Assembly: GCA_026018925.1 (NCBI GenBank)
Contig: JAKSZU010000016.1
Coordinates: 77,014,059-77,078,058 of the forward strand
Direction of reading: 5' to 3'
Origin: Tupaia tana
Lineage: Eukaryota > Chordata > Mammalia > Scandentia > Tupaiidae
DNA length: 64,000 bases
Positions 44,988 to 54,589 of this stretch are shown here, piece after piece. How positions within the stretch are numbered: the first letter of the stretch is position 1; every line of letters starts with the position of its first letter. Below the pieces are notes generated by a model, which was given only the letters and a program-made list of their open reading frames with translations, ran no database searches and was not told the DNA's origin. The translations under genes were made by a program, and so were the position numbers.

Positions 44988-45555
44988 GAGTGTGGACTGC
45001 ATGGTAGGCAGGATTCTAAGGAAGGACTCCAGTAACTCTCACCCTTCTGTAAGCTTCTCCCCAGGAATTGTAAATATGAGCCATCACTCCCATGGTTATG
45101 ATACATTACTCAACAAGGGGAAATTTTCAGTTGACTGTGAGTTACTGAAAAGGGAGACTAATGGGGTGAGCCCCAGCTAACCACACAAGCCTCTAAAAGC
45201 TAGAGTTTTCTGCAGCAGGTAACAGAGGAGGGATTTGAAGCATCAGGGTTTGTCTGACTTCTGGATTTGAGGATAGAGAGGAAGGAAGTAGAGATCAGTC
45301 CCTGACTGACAGCCAGGGAGAAAGTAGGGACCTCAATCATACAACTTCAAGGAACTGTATTTGGCCAAGCAGATGACTGAGTTCAGAAGTGGATTCTTCC
45401 CAGATCTTTCAGATATAAGCCCAGCCATGTGACACTCCGAGCAGAGAGCCCAGCTGAGCCTGCTAGGGCCTCTGACTGACAGAACTATGAGGTCATAAGT
45501 GGGTGTTGTTTCAAGCAGTATGTTTGAGGTGCTTTGTTACATGATAGTTGAAAAC
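44988..45555 (+). repeat. MLT1-type MaLR LTR
   Basis: Solo LTR of the ERVL-MaLR group: begins 'tgtggactgcatggtaggca', 'gattctaaggaaggactcca', middle 'gcagatgactgagttcagaa', 'gaagtggattcttcccagat', and end 'actatgaggtcataagtggg', 'tgttgtttcaagcagtatgt', 'gaggtgctttgttac'. No internal retroviral sequence attached. Confidence 0.8.
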
Positions 45556-45689
45556 CAGTGCCAATTGTCTGAAAGGAAATTATGAAAATGAAGGACCATG
45601 CTGGAACTTAAATCATTCAGTAACCTTAGAGTGCTGCTACAGAGCTTGAGATGAGAAGACAGAATGAGAATTACAGTCATTGCTCTCAC

Positions 45690-45895
45690 TGCTAGCATTT
45701 ACCATGTGCCAGGCAGTGTGTTAGGTGTTCTTCTAATCGTAGTATCAATATCGTGCCACAAATACTACTATTGCCATCTTTTGCAAATGTAGGGCAAGAG
45801 TCCCAGGGAAATTCAATAACTGCTCAGAGTCAAAGCCAGTGAGTTGTGAAGTCAGGGTATTGCCCCAATAGCTTGCACTCTTAGGTGTGAATTAG
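45690..45895 (-). repeat. MIR
   Basis: Reverse MIR: 'catttaccatgtgccaggca', 'gtgtgttaggtgttcttcta', 'ccagggaaattcaataactg', 'ctcagagtcaaagccagtga'. Confidence 0.75.
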
Positions 45896-46056
45896 ACTGC
45901 TTCTTTAGAAAGAAAACAGTGTTTGGGGATCTTTGGGAAATTTTCTAAGAGGATATTTAAGTGGCATGGGTTAGAGAGAATGAAGGTATGAGGAAGAACA
46001 TTAGCAGTGGAATCTGAGGGAAGTTTCCAAAACAGAAGTAAAAGCTCATAGCATCA

Positions 46057-46343
46057 GGGCTTACCCCTTCGCCTAGTGATTAAGAGACACGAGACTAGCA
46101 GTTAGAATATTGGCTATGTCGCTGGACGCCCATGTAGTCAACCATGGTTCGATTCCCAGACCCGGTGGCTTAAACTCGCGCCAGGTATGTGTGCGTGCCT
46201 GCCCAAGATCCCGAGAGGAGAATGGAGGAAAAGGAATTGCGGCTTGGCCATAGGGATTGTGGCATGACCATGCCATATTAGAGGTGCTTTCTCCTTTTCC
46301 CTCTGTTGAGAACATGCACCCTCAAGGAAAAAAAAAAAAAAGA
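46057..46343 (+). repeat. Mosaic SINE: B head, A middle, B tail
   Basis: 46057-46091 is a SINE-B head (GGGCTTACCCCTTCGCCTAG). 46091-46252 is the 5' 160 nt of a CpG-rich SINE-A (GACTAGCAGTTAGAATATTG, GGTTCGATTCC, CCCGAGAGGAGAATGGAGGA). 46253-46343 is SINE-B again ('gtggcatgaccatgccatat', 'agaggtgctttctccttttc'). The SINE-A part has no tail or poly(A), so ordinary target-primed insertion does not explain it. Confidence 0.8.
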
Positions 46344-46462
46344 ATGCTCACAGCATTGACTGGACTGAATCTCTGAGAGATGCATGACTGGAATCAGATT
46401 GTCAGTTATTTTTTTTTATTTAATGTGGGTCTGTGTTTGGTGTTTCCATATTAGATATTTCT

Positions 46463-46760
46463 TTCTTTCTTTCTTTCGAGAGGTTTTGCTATAGGGCATG
46501 TGCACTCGCCAGAAACAGAGAGAGAGACACAGAGATAGAAAGCAAGAAATCACTCCCCAGGGGGGATGGCCACGCCACAATCCCTTCTCCTCCATTCTCT
46601 TCTCGGGATCTTGGGCACGCATGCACATGTGCCTGGCGTGAGTTTAAGCCACCGGGTCCAGGACTCAAACCGCGATAGGCCACATGGGAGTTGAGCAACA
46701 TAGCCATTTTGGCCACATGGGAGTTGAGCAACATAGCCATTTCGCTAACTGCTGGTCCCC
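46463..46760 (-). repeat. SINE-A with duplicated head segment, young
   Basis: Perfect 17-bp duplication CCATATTAGATATTTCT (46446-46462 and 46761-46777). (TTTC)n tail. Inside the head a 32-bp unit (GGCCACATGGGAGTTGAGCA then ACATAGCCATTT) occurs twice, at 46678-46709 and 46711-46742. Confidence 0.93.
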
Positions 46761-46779
46761 CCATATTAGATATTTCTAA

Positions 46780-47375
46780 AGGAAATTTGTCATGCTTGTT
46801 TATGACACTGTTTTCTCTCTCTTCCCTCTCTCATTCTTTCTTACCCTTTCCTTCTTTCTTTTTCCAAATTTATATGTAAAGTTGAGTGCCCTATTGTAAA
46901 ATGGGTTTGGTATTATCACCTACCTTAGCAAAGTCTGTGAAATTTAATTTGTTTCCTTCTATAATGATCATTAAGTTTGTCAAATGTGAGCCATAGAGGA
47001 GGAAATTTAAGCCATTACAAAAGATTTTAAATTATCATCTGACTTCCCTAGAGCCATGCATAATAACTATTTTAAATACCCACATGGTACAATATGTCAG
47101 GTCACAGTGGGGAAAATATAGTAGGTCTCTAGCAAATTAGCACCTCCAACTGACAAAGCCACGGCGTCACCTTACGCTCGTGTGTGCGCATGCACATTTC
47201 TGTCTTGTGCTATTTCCTCTTTTTTTTCCTGCAGTTGCAACATCAACCCTACTCCAAAAAGAACAGTAACTGAACCGATTGCTCTCCTGCAAAGCAACAT
47301 TCTGTTAAAAGTTTACTAAATTTCACAAATTAAAACAAAAAATGTAGTTCATGGAAAATAAATCTTTACAGGATA
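46780..47375. other. Intron, no recognised feature
   Basis: Pyrimidine tract at 46810-46865; nothing else nameable. Confidence 0.4.
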
Positions 47376-47377
47376 TT

Positions 47378-47445
47378 GATGATAAAGATGGTAGTGATGA
47401 TGATGCTGTTGATGGGTGTGATGATCCTGATGGCAGTGACTACTG
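47378..47445. repeat. GAT-rich triplet tract
   Basis: Imperfect GATGAT/GGT units such as 'ggtagtgatgatgatgctgt'. Confidence 0.8.
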
Positions 47446-48065
47446 TTAGTTGAACACCTGTAATTAGTCAGACACAATGCAGTGCTTCGTTTTTATTGTT
47501 TTGTTGTTATTGTTTGTTTGCTTTAATTGCCTGAGGGTACATGTTCTCATCAGGGAGAGATAAAGTAAGAGGAAGGAAGAAAGCATCTCCCAGTGAGGCA
47601 TGGTCATACCACAATACCTTCTCCTCCATTTCTCCATCCTTTCTGGCTTTGGACATGTGCTCACATGCACCTGAAGTGTTTTCCAAGCTGCTGGGGGTGG
47701 GATTCAAACTGCTGTCAGCCATGTAGAATCCAGCTCCCTTAACCAGTAGGCTATAGGGCCACCCCAGCAACACAGTGTTTTAAATGCATTATCTTGTTTA
47801 GGTATCACAATGTTCTCTGAATTTTCTCATATCTATAAGGAAGGTAATAATAATTCCTACCTCATGGAATTATTAGGACAATTAAACAAAGCAATATAGT
47901 AAGTGCTTAGAATACAGGCACACAGTAGATGATTGAACAATGCCAACTCCAATTATAATTATTACTATCCTCATATTATAGGAAAAAAATTGGAGTTACA
48001 TGGATTGAACGACTTGCCCAAGGTCATGTAGTGGTGAAGGCAAAATGTAAACCTTAACAGTATTA
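47440..48065 (-). repeat. MIR (-) split by SINE-B and by MIR (+)
   Basis: Reverse-MIR pieces: 'ttagttgaacacctgtaatt' left of the SINE; 'aaatgcattatcttgtttag' at 47780; 'ttattactatcctcatatta', 'gacttgcccaaggtcatgta' at 47957-48040. A forward MIR (47812-47945: 'aattcctacctcatggaatt', 'gtaagtgcttagaatacagg') lies between the last two. Confidence 0.65.
47522..47765 (-). repeat. SINE-B
   Basis: Minus-strand copy: 'ttgcctgagggtacatgttc', 'gtgaggcatggtcataccac', 'atgtagaatccagctccctt', 'ggctatagggccacccc'. Confidence 0.82.
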
Positions 48066-48069
48066 TAGA

Positions 48070-48735
48070 GCCAGAGCCAACTGTTTCGTCATATAGAATA
48101 TCCATTCCATCTGACTCACAAACCCAGTTTGTTAAGGAAGCTATCTGAGGGTGATGGGGACAGGATTGGGCCGACAGATGGTATAAATGCAAGACAAAAG
48201 CTGCACCCTTGATAGTTTGCCATTGCCATCAATTATGAAAATGAGTGAATAGATTATTTAAATGATCTCAGATGAGTAAATTATTCAAAGAGCCGCTCAG
48301 TCAGAAGTATTTCTAGAACTCCTGAACAGACAGATGAAAACCATTTGGATTTTCTGACAGGGTCCTCAAATCATCTGTGCTGTGGAGCTCTGAGTATTCC
48401 TGGAACAGGGAGAGGGAAGGGGACAGAGGGAGAGAGACACAGAGAGAGAGAGACAGAGAAAGATACAGAGACAGAAAGAATGAATAAACAAACACTGGGC
48501 TTTAAGGCAAAGTTTTTCCTATTTTCCTGTTCAGAATCTAGATTACCACAGTGTCTCTAGGTAGGTTAGAAATTAATGAAGCAGGATTTAGCTTCAACCA
48601 GAGATGGTAAAGCTTTATCTGATTGCTATATTGGGATTCCATGTGAGCTTACATTTGGGAAAAAATATAATATTTCTAAAATAAGTTTGCAAGTAAGTAG
48701 AGTAATGGAATTGGCTTTAGTAATCCTCTGAATAA
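48070..48735. other. Intron with GA-rich tract
   Basis: GA/GGGA low complexity at 48404-48480, possibly the pyrimidine tract of a lost minus-strand SINE. Nothing else nameable. Confidence 0.5.
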
Positions 48736-48739
48736 AATA

Positions 48740-48935
48740 TAAATAAATAATAAGGATTTGTTGAGTACCTATTCTATACACAACCGTACAATATGGTGTT
48801 TCTCCTTTATTGTTTCATTTTAGCCACATGATAACCCTTTGACATAGGTGATATTCTCTGATTTTATATTTGAGTAACTCAAACATGGAGATATTCAGTG
48901 ACATTTTTTATCAGTAGCTTGGAAAGGATTTAAAT
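48740..48935 (-). repeat. MIR
   Basis: Reverse MIR: 'gttgagtacctattctatac', 'attttagccacatgataacc', 'ctttgacataggtgatattc', 'gagtaactcaaacatggaga'. Confidence 0.65.
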
Positions 48936-49234
48936 TTAAGTTTTGTTCCAAGTCTATAGTACTTGAAAGTTCCCATAGGTAGTACCTGCCTTGGAAATTG
49001 AGTAGAGGGAAAGAATGGCAATATATAGTCCTTTGAGTGGATGCACTCTTACCTTTTAGGATAAAGTAATTGCAAACTATGACTGTCAGATGTGATTGCA
49101 CTGTTTGTCATGTTTGTACTGACTCACCCAGTTAGCCTATGATCACTTAATAAACTATATCCCCAACTATCAAACCATCTGACCAACCATTTTCCTTCCC
49201 TCCATGGGGTCAAGACTCACTCTTGAATCCACTC

Positions 49235-49560
49235 ACTCATCTATTATTGATCTGTTTACCAAATATGTATTGATCACCTACTCTGTGCCACAGCTGTGAT
49301 AGGTACAGATTAAAGCAGAGATATATAATATCCGTCTTCCAAGGCTCATAGTCTAGTGGGAGAGTCAGAGAAATGGACTGTCAATGATGACATGGTGAGA
49401 TGAATATTAATAGCAGAGGTGAGAATAGAGCACTATGGGATATCTACCCCAGCCTGGGTGTATTTGGAGGGGATGAGAAAAGGCTTCCTGAAAGAGTTAA
49501 CACAGGACACAAGTCCTGAAGAATGAAGAAAAGTTATCCAAAGGAGGAGGTTCCTGTCCC
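49235..49560 (-). mobile_element. L2 3' fragment
   Basis: Reverse L2: 'tgtattgatcacctactctg', 'gtgccacagctgtgataggt', 'aggctcatagtctagtggga', 'gaaaaggcttcctgaaagag', 'gtcctgaagaatgaagaaaa'. Confidence 0.75.
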
Positions 49561-49564
49561 CCAT

Positions 49565-50098
49565 TCTATTAACTGAACCCAAAGCATTTAAGGGCCTTTG
49601 CTATGTTTCTTCACTTTGCAGTTCAAGTGGGTAGAAGCAGCTGGCTTTCTTCTCCACTCCACCCACGACAACCAGACCTCAATGGTTTGTGGTCTGCACC
49701 TGTCTCTGCCGGTTTCTGTTATTTCCCCACTTGCATGTTGTGCAGTCAGGAATAACATTCGTCCCTGAGGAAAGAGACAGAACAGTGAGGTACTCCCCCC
49801 GGCAATATGCTTCTGGCTACAAGTGGCTGTGTCAGCTGCCTTCTGTAACTTCATTTTTGTTTTGTCATCTGTGCTATTGACAGCAGAAGCCGCCCTCCCT
49901 TCCCCACTACCCTGTTTTCTTGGCATTGGAGCCTAGCTTGGACCAGTGGGGGAAGCAGAGACAGAAAGGAATTGCATCTTCCCAGTGTTGATCTCTAGTG
50001 TAGAGGACTTCCTGTGCTTTCTAGACTCTGAAGACAAAGGAATTGGCTACCTCATACCTTGAGATAGTTCTCCATATTTTATAAAATAAGAATAACAA
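49565..50098. other. Intron, no recognised feature
   Basis: Small open frames only, without family signature. Confidence 0.4.
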
Positions 50099-50099
50099 T

Positions 50100-50325
50100 T
50101 TTTGTTTCCTGATTATGAACCAGAGGCTTTTTATTCATTACACTGATTCCCTTTTAGTAGACATTCAAGATGAGTATTAAATGTCAGCCTTCCCTGACCT
50201 TCCAGTTACATATGAGGAGATTGAGGCTCTGAGAGGCATGGTGACTTCCCCGAGGTTACAGAGCAAGCAAGTGGCAACGTCTAGATTCTAGCTTGGGTCT
50301 GTCAGACTGCAGAGTCCATCTTGTT
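50100..50325 (-). repeat. MIR
   Basis: Reverse MIR: 'gaggagattgaggctctgag', 'aggcatggtgacttccccga', 'ggttacagagcaagcaagtg', 'gtctgtcagactgcagagtc'. Confidence 0.75.
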
Positions 50326-50329
50326 CCTA

Positions 50330-51615
50330 TGGCTCCATATGGTAGAAATGGGAGTATTTTGTGTATTAGTAGTGAAGGTGTCAGAGCTTTAATTATGGAA
50401 ACCCATGTTGGGAATCCCCCCTACCCCTGCCCCATCCTGGCATAGTGGACATGCACCCTGTGTTTGCAAGAAGGATGTATTACAGGTACAAGAATCCCCG
50501 CTAAACCCTGAATCTCTTCTTGAGCTCAGTTCAAAGCGTCCCACTGAGCTATATGCAAATCAGCTTTGCAATCAGTCTCTTGCCTTTTGTGCAAAGCCAA
50601 TCAGCATTCTTCTGCAAATCTGAAGATGCAAATTAGTCCCCACCCCTGCAGTAAATTGCTTGTTAATTCCGTATTACTCCACCATATGGTTTGTTATTTA
50701 GCCATTGTCTTTTGAAAACCTGTGTTAAAACTCATCCCAATCATATCTGTAAAGTCCTTGGAGTCTGTGTTCCTTCCATTCAAACTAAAATTTGCAAATT
50801 AGAAAGACTGAGTGATCCTGTGGAGAAGGAAAGAGTAGGGGTTGAACCATCTTGGTTTCTCTTAGTGTGAAAAAGGACTCCATTGGAATTGCATATTAGG
50901 AAAAAAATCTGAAATTGGGAAAAGGCGAGAGAATCAACTTACTCCCTTGAAAGGAGTTGTAGAATAACTCAAAGAAACCAATGTTTCTCTTATGTTGTGT
51001 TTAACTTTAAAGTTGAAACAAACAATTTGAGTTGGAAGAACACTGATCCTTGGTGTTGATACCACTGTGTGTGGGTCTGTATCTGGGCCAGCAGATTATA
51101 GCCGATGACATATCTTTTCTTTCTACGATTAAAGTATGTTTGAAGAAAATAGGACAGGCACATCTAAGATAGGAAAAGAGGGCAAGAATCAGTTTTGGCT
51201 ATCAGATCCTGACGACCTTACTTTACCTAGGAAAAGTAGGAACATTTAATTCCTTTTAATAGTCGAGGGGACTGAATTTCAAAGAGGAGAGACTTTTAAG
51301 ATTCCTCTGCAAGAACCATATGCATCTCACTCCATTTACTGCATTTGCATTGGTGACTGGAATCAACACAGCTGGATTCGGGTTTCATCATCCAAGTGAC
51401 ACCTGAGACTTTCATCTCATTGAAAATGGATAATGATTCAAAGATATGAATGAGACATCCATCAAGCCACCCTATATATCAATGGAGAGGAAGTTGGAGA
51501 CTAGGGTGTGTCTGATCAAGAACCCCAGATTCCAAGTCAATGTTAAGAGATGAATGACTAATCTATGCAAGGAGAGGTTAGCATCATGGTCAGCAGATGG
51601 GCTGGTGATATAGAC
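50330..51615. other. Intron, repeat-poor; octamer-motif cluster
   Basis: No repeat or exon seen. Contains two exact ATGCAAAT words (50553-50560 and 50626-50633) with CTTTGCAAT, GTGCAAAG and CTGCAAAT variants and a GCCAATCAG between them. Confidence 0.45.
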
Positions 51616-51621
51616 CTCCAC

Positions 51622-51766
51622 TTTGGGGAGTATTGCACTAGTTAACACGGAAATGCATATTGTAAAGAAACTATGCATAGATTTCGAATTTTTTTTGCAC
51701 AAAATAAACTTGTAGTTTCAATTTTATTTTTTAAACAAACATTCTGAAGTCCCCTCACAGCTGAAC
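51622..51766. mobile_element. MITE-B copy 3
   Basis: Left 'gaaatgcatattgtaaagaa' after a decayed end, middle 'actatgcatagatttcgaat', 'ttttgcacaaaataaacttg', right 'aacattctgaagtcccctc'. Opposite orientation to copy 1. Confidence 0.72.
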
Positions 51767-51834
51767 CGTTTTGGGGAGAGAGGAGTTTTGATAAAATATA
51801 TATACATATATATGGGGTTGAGTTTGGTCATGGG

Positions 51835-51968
51835 TAACACTTAGTCCTGAGACCCAGGCCAACCCTGGAAAACTGTCCTTCTTCATACTTCTCAGAAAAT
51901 CAGTGTCTTCACCAGTAAAATAAAGCTAATGATGATGCTCATCCCATGGGGCTCTGGGAAGATACAAA
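51835..51968 (+). repeat. MIR
   Basis: Forward MIR: 'cagtgtcttcaccagtaaaa', 'taaagctaatgatgatgctc', 'atcccatggggctctgggaa'. Confidence 0.65.
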
Positions 51969-51974
51969 AGTTGC

Positions 51975-52535
51975 CATTTATTTAGTGCTTCTGTTAAGTG
52001 TGAAAAAAGCTTTAGATACATGAGCTTTATCTCTTTCTTTCTTTCTCTTACTCCTTTCTTTTCCTTTCTTTTTCTTTCTTTCTTTTTTTTCTCTCTTTCT
52101 CTCTTTCTTTCTATTTAGGTTTTTGCCATAGGCTGTGTGTACTTGGCAGAGGGAGACAGAGAGAGGGAAAGTGAAAAATCACCCTCTGGGCGGATAGCCA
52201 CACTGCAATTCCTTCTCCTCCATTCTCCTCTCAGGATTTTTGGCATGCATGCACACATGCCCAGTGTGATTTTCAAGCCACCAGGTCTGGGATTCAAACC
52301 ATGGTCAACCATGAGGAAATCCAGTGTCTTAACTACCATGCCATCTTCTGGCCCCTGCATGATCTTTCTTAATTCACACAAAAAACTGATGTTGGCATTA
52401 TTATTATCCCCATTTTATACATAAGAAAACTAAGGAATAAGTTAGATGTCAATAACCCAAGCAGGATTTTGAACCCCTGTTTTCTAATTCTGAAGCCCAT
52501 GCTTCGCTCACTAAGTCCTATTGTCTTCCTCAGTC
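51975..52535 (-). repeat. MIR split by SINE-A
   Basis: Reverse MIR left ('ttagtgcttctgttaagtgt', 'gctttagatacatgag') and right of the SINE ('attattatccccattttata', 'cataagaaaactaaggaata', 'gattttgaacccctg'). Confidence 0.7.
52032..52355 (-). repeat. SINE-A with long CT-rich tail
   Basis: CT/TTTC tract 52032-52115, then TAGGTTTTTGCCATAGGCTG, body, head ending CCATCTTCTGGCCCC. Confidence 0.9.
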
Positions 52536-52649
52536 ACGTTCTCCAGTGTAGGTAGAATCATGCAGTGAGGTGGAAGGTGGAGGACTGTAATGGAAAAACA
52601 CACAAAGTTTGGTTTTCCCATATAATTCCTAATAATAAAAACAAAAACC

Positions 52650-52865
52650 TAACAGGTGTCTTGAGTTCTGGCTCCATTATGGGCCTTGCGCCAAGCACAT
52701 TATGTAAATTATCACGTTTAGTGTTCAATACAACCCTAAACTGTAGATACTGTAATTAGTTTTATTTTACAGATGAGAAAAGTGAGGACCAGAAATGTGA
52801 ATTAATTGGAACATGGTCACTCAGTCACATAGCTTGTGGGGTTAGAAATGCGGTATGCAAGGTAT
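52650..52865 (-). repeat. MIR
   Basis: Reverse MIR: 'gccttgcgccaagcacatta', 'aattatcacgtttagtgttc', 'ttttacagatgagaaaagtg', 'ggtcactcagtcacatagct'. Confidence 0.75.
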
Positions 52866-52951
52866 CTTGTATAGGGCTGGAAATGTAGTAGAGAGAGCTT
52901 AATAATTGGGAAACATTATACATACAGAGGGAAATCTAGATTTGTGTTTTT

Positions 52952-53192
52952 TATTGCCAGAAGGTGTGTGTGCTCACCAGAGAGAGAGACAGAGACAGAG
53001 AGGGAGAGGGAGAAAGTATCTCTTCAGTGGGGCATGGTCACACTACAATCCTCCATTTCCCCACCCTGTCAGGATTTGGGGCATGCATACATACATGCCC
53101 AGCTTATTTTTCAAGTCACTGGGGCAGGGATTTGAACCACAGTAGGCCAGATGGGACCTGGCTTAATAAACCACTAAGCCACAGGATTGGCC
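52952..53192 (-). repeat. SINE-B
   Basis: Minus-strand copy: 'gccagaaggtgtgtgtgctc', GA tract, 'tctcttcagtggggcatggt', 'aggatttggggcatgcatac', head ending 'gccacaggattggcc'. Confidence 0.82.
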
Positions 53193-53194
53193 TG

Positions 53195-54255
53195 ATACCT
53201 ACATTTTTAAATAACAGGTTTTTGTTTTTTGTTTTTGCATTTGAGTGGATTTCTAGACCTACTGACAGCATTCTCTTTTCTCAGAGAAGCTGGGTTCAAA
53301 GTCTTAAGATAAACATCCTCAAGAATCACTGTCCATTTGTTTTCTTTGAGTCGCACACAGGATGAATATTGAAACATACAATTAAACAAGTTCTTGGCAG
53401 GAGTCAGAAAACTGCTTCTGGTTTTTAAACATATTTGCTGTACTTTCTGAGCCAACTTACTTGAATGAACATCAGTTTAGTCTTAAAAAATCATAATAAT
53501 ATCCCTTTTTCTGTTTATGAAACCCTGTCATGAAGATCAAAGAAATGGGATATTAAACAGTAACTTGTAACACACAAGAAGCCGTGTGTGTAGACTCCGG
53601 GAATTTTGTATTATCTACGTAATGGCACACTGCTTTCTAGCTTTAGTACTTCTTCCAGCATGTCTACTGTCTTTAATTTCTTTTCTCTATTTCATTTTTT
53701 TCCAATATGGTTTCTTAGCAAGTTGTATATGAGCAAGTATATGCATGAGTTCATACTTTTTGGCATAAGGATCCAAGAAAACTTAGGTTACATTTATAGT
53801 TGTGAAATTAATGGCATGCGTTAATAGTGCAGAACCCCCAACTAACAAATAGAATTGAAAATAATTGCCAGGCATTTGGATTTATTGGTAGAGCTAAAAT
53901 AACACCAGGCTGCTTGGGCAGAACCTGCTTATCTGTGCACAGCATTGTATTAACAGGCAATATCAACTCTATCTAAAATAGAGAGCACTAAGTGGAAAGC
54001 ATATCTGTCTCCTCTCAGGGGGAAAAGGGCAAAAGCATTTCCTAAGTGTAATGTTGGAATACAAGTCCTGGACCTGGGATGTTGATCAAACCAATCCTTG
54101 CTTTCTCCTGTGTGGAGTTAACATTATGAGGACATGCACAATGGAGGTGGGAAGGACCCTTGTCCTTCCTTGCCGGAATGCCTTCTAGTGGGCCTCTCTC
54201 TGGATGGTTCACATGTGTGAGCTGATATAATCCTTCCAAGCCCTGTATATAACAA
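53195..54255. other. Intron, no recognised feature
   Basis: Repeat-poor; nothing nameable seen. Confidence 0.4.
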
Positions 54256-54257
54256 AA

Positions 54258-54478
54258 TGCCCCATGTTGGTTAAGCTCTGGCTATATTACAAATAGTATA
54301 AGAAGGGCTCGGCAGTAATGATTTTATTTAATTTTCACAAGAATTGTATGATGTAATTACTCCCATTATGACATTTACAGATGAGAAAACTGGTGCTCAA
54401 AAGAAAAGTTAGCCAAGTTCATAAATAGCTGGTGAGCAGATGAGCTGAGTATTCAGGCTCAAGTTTAACCGACTCAAA
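54258..54478 (-). repeat. MIR
   Basis: Reverse MIR: 'tttaattttcacaagaattg', 'tacagatgagaaaactggtg', 'gccaagttcataaatagctg'. Confidence 0.65.
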
Positions 54479-54589
54479 ATTTCACATTTTTTCAGACCTA
54501 TTACCAGAAGAGAACAAGTACAGTTAATTGACTGCAGGGAGGGAAAAGTAATGATGGAAGTCATGTCGGTATATTTACTGAACATGTTC

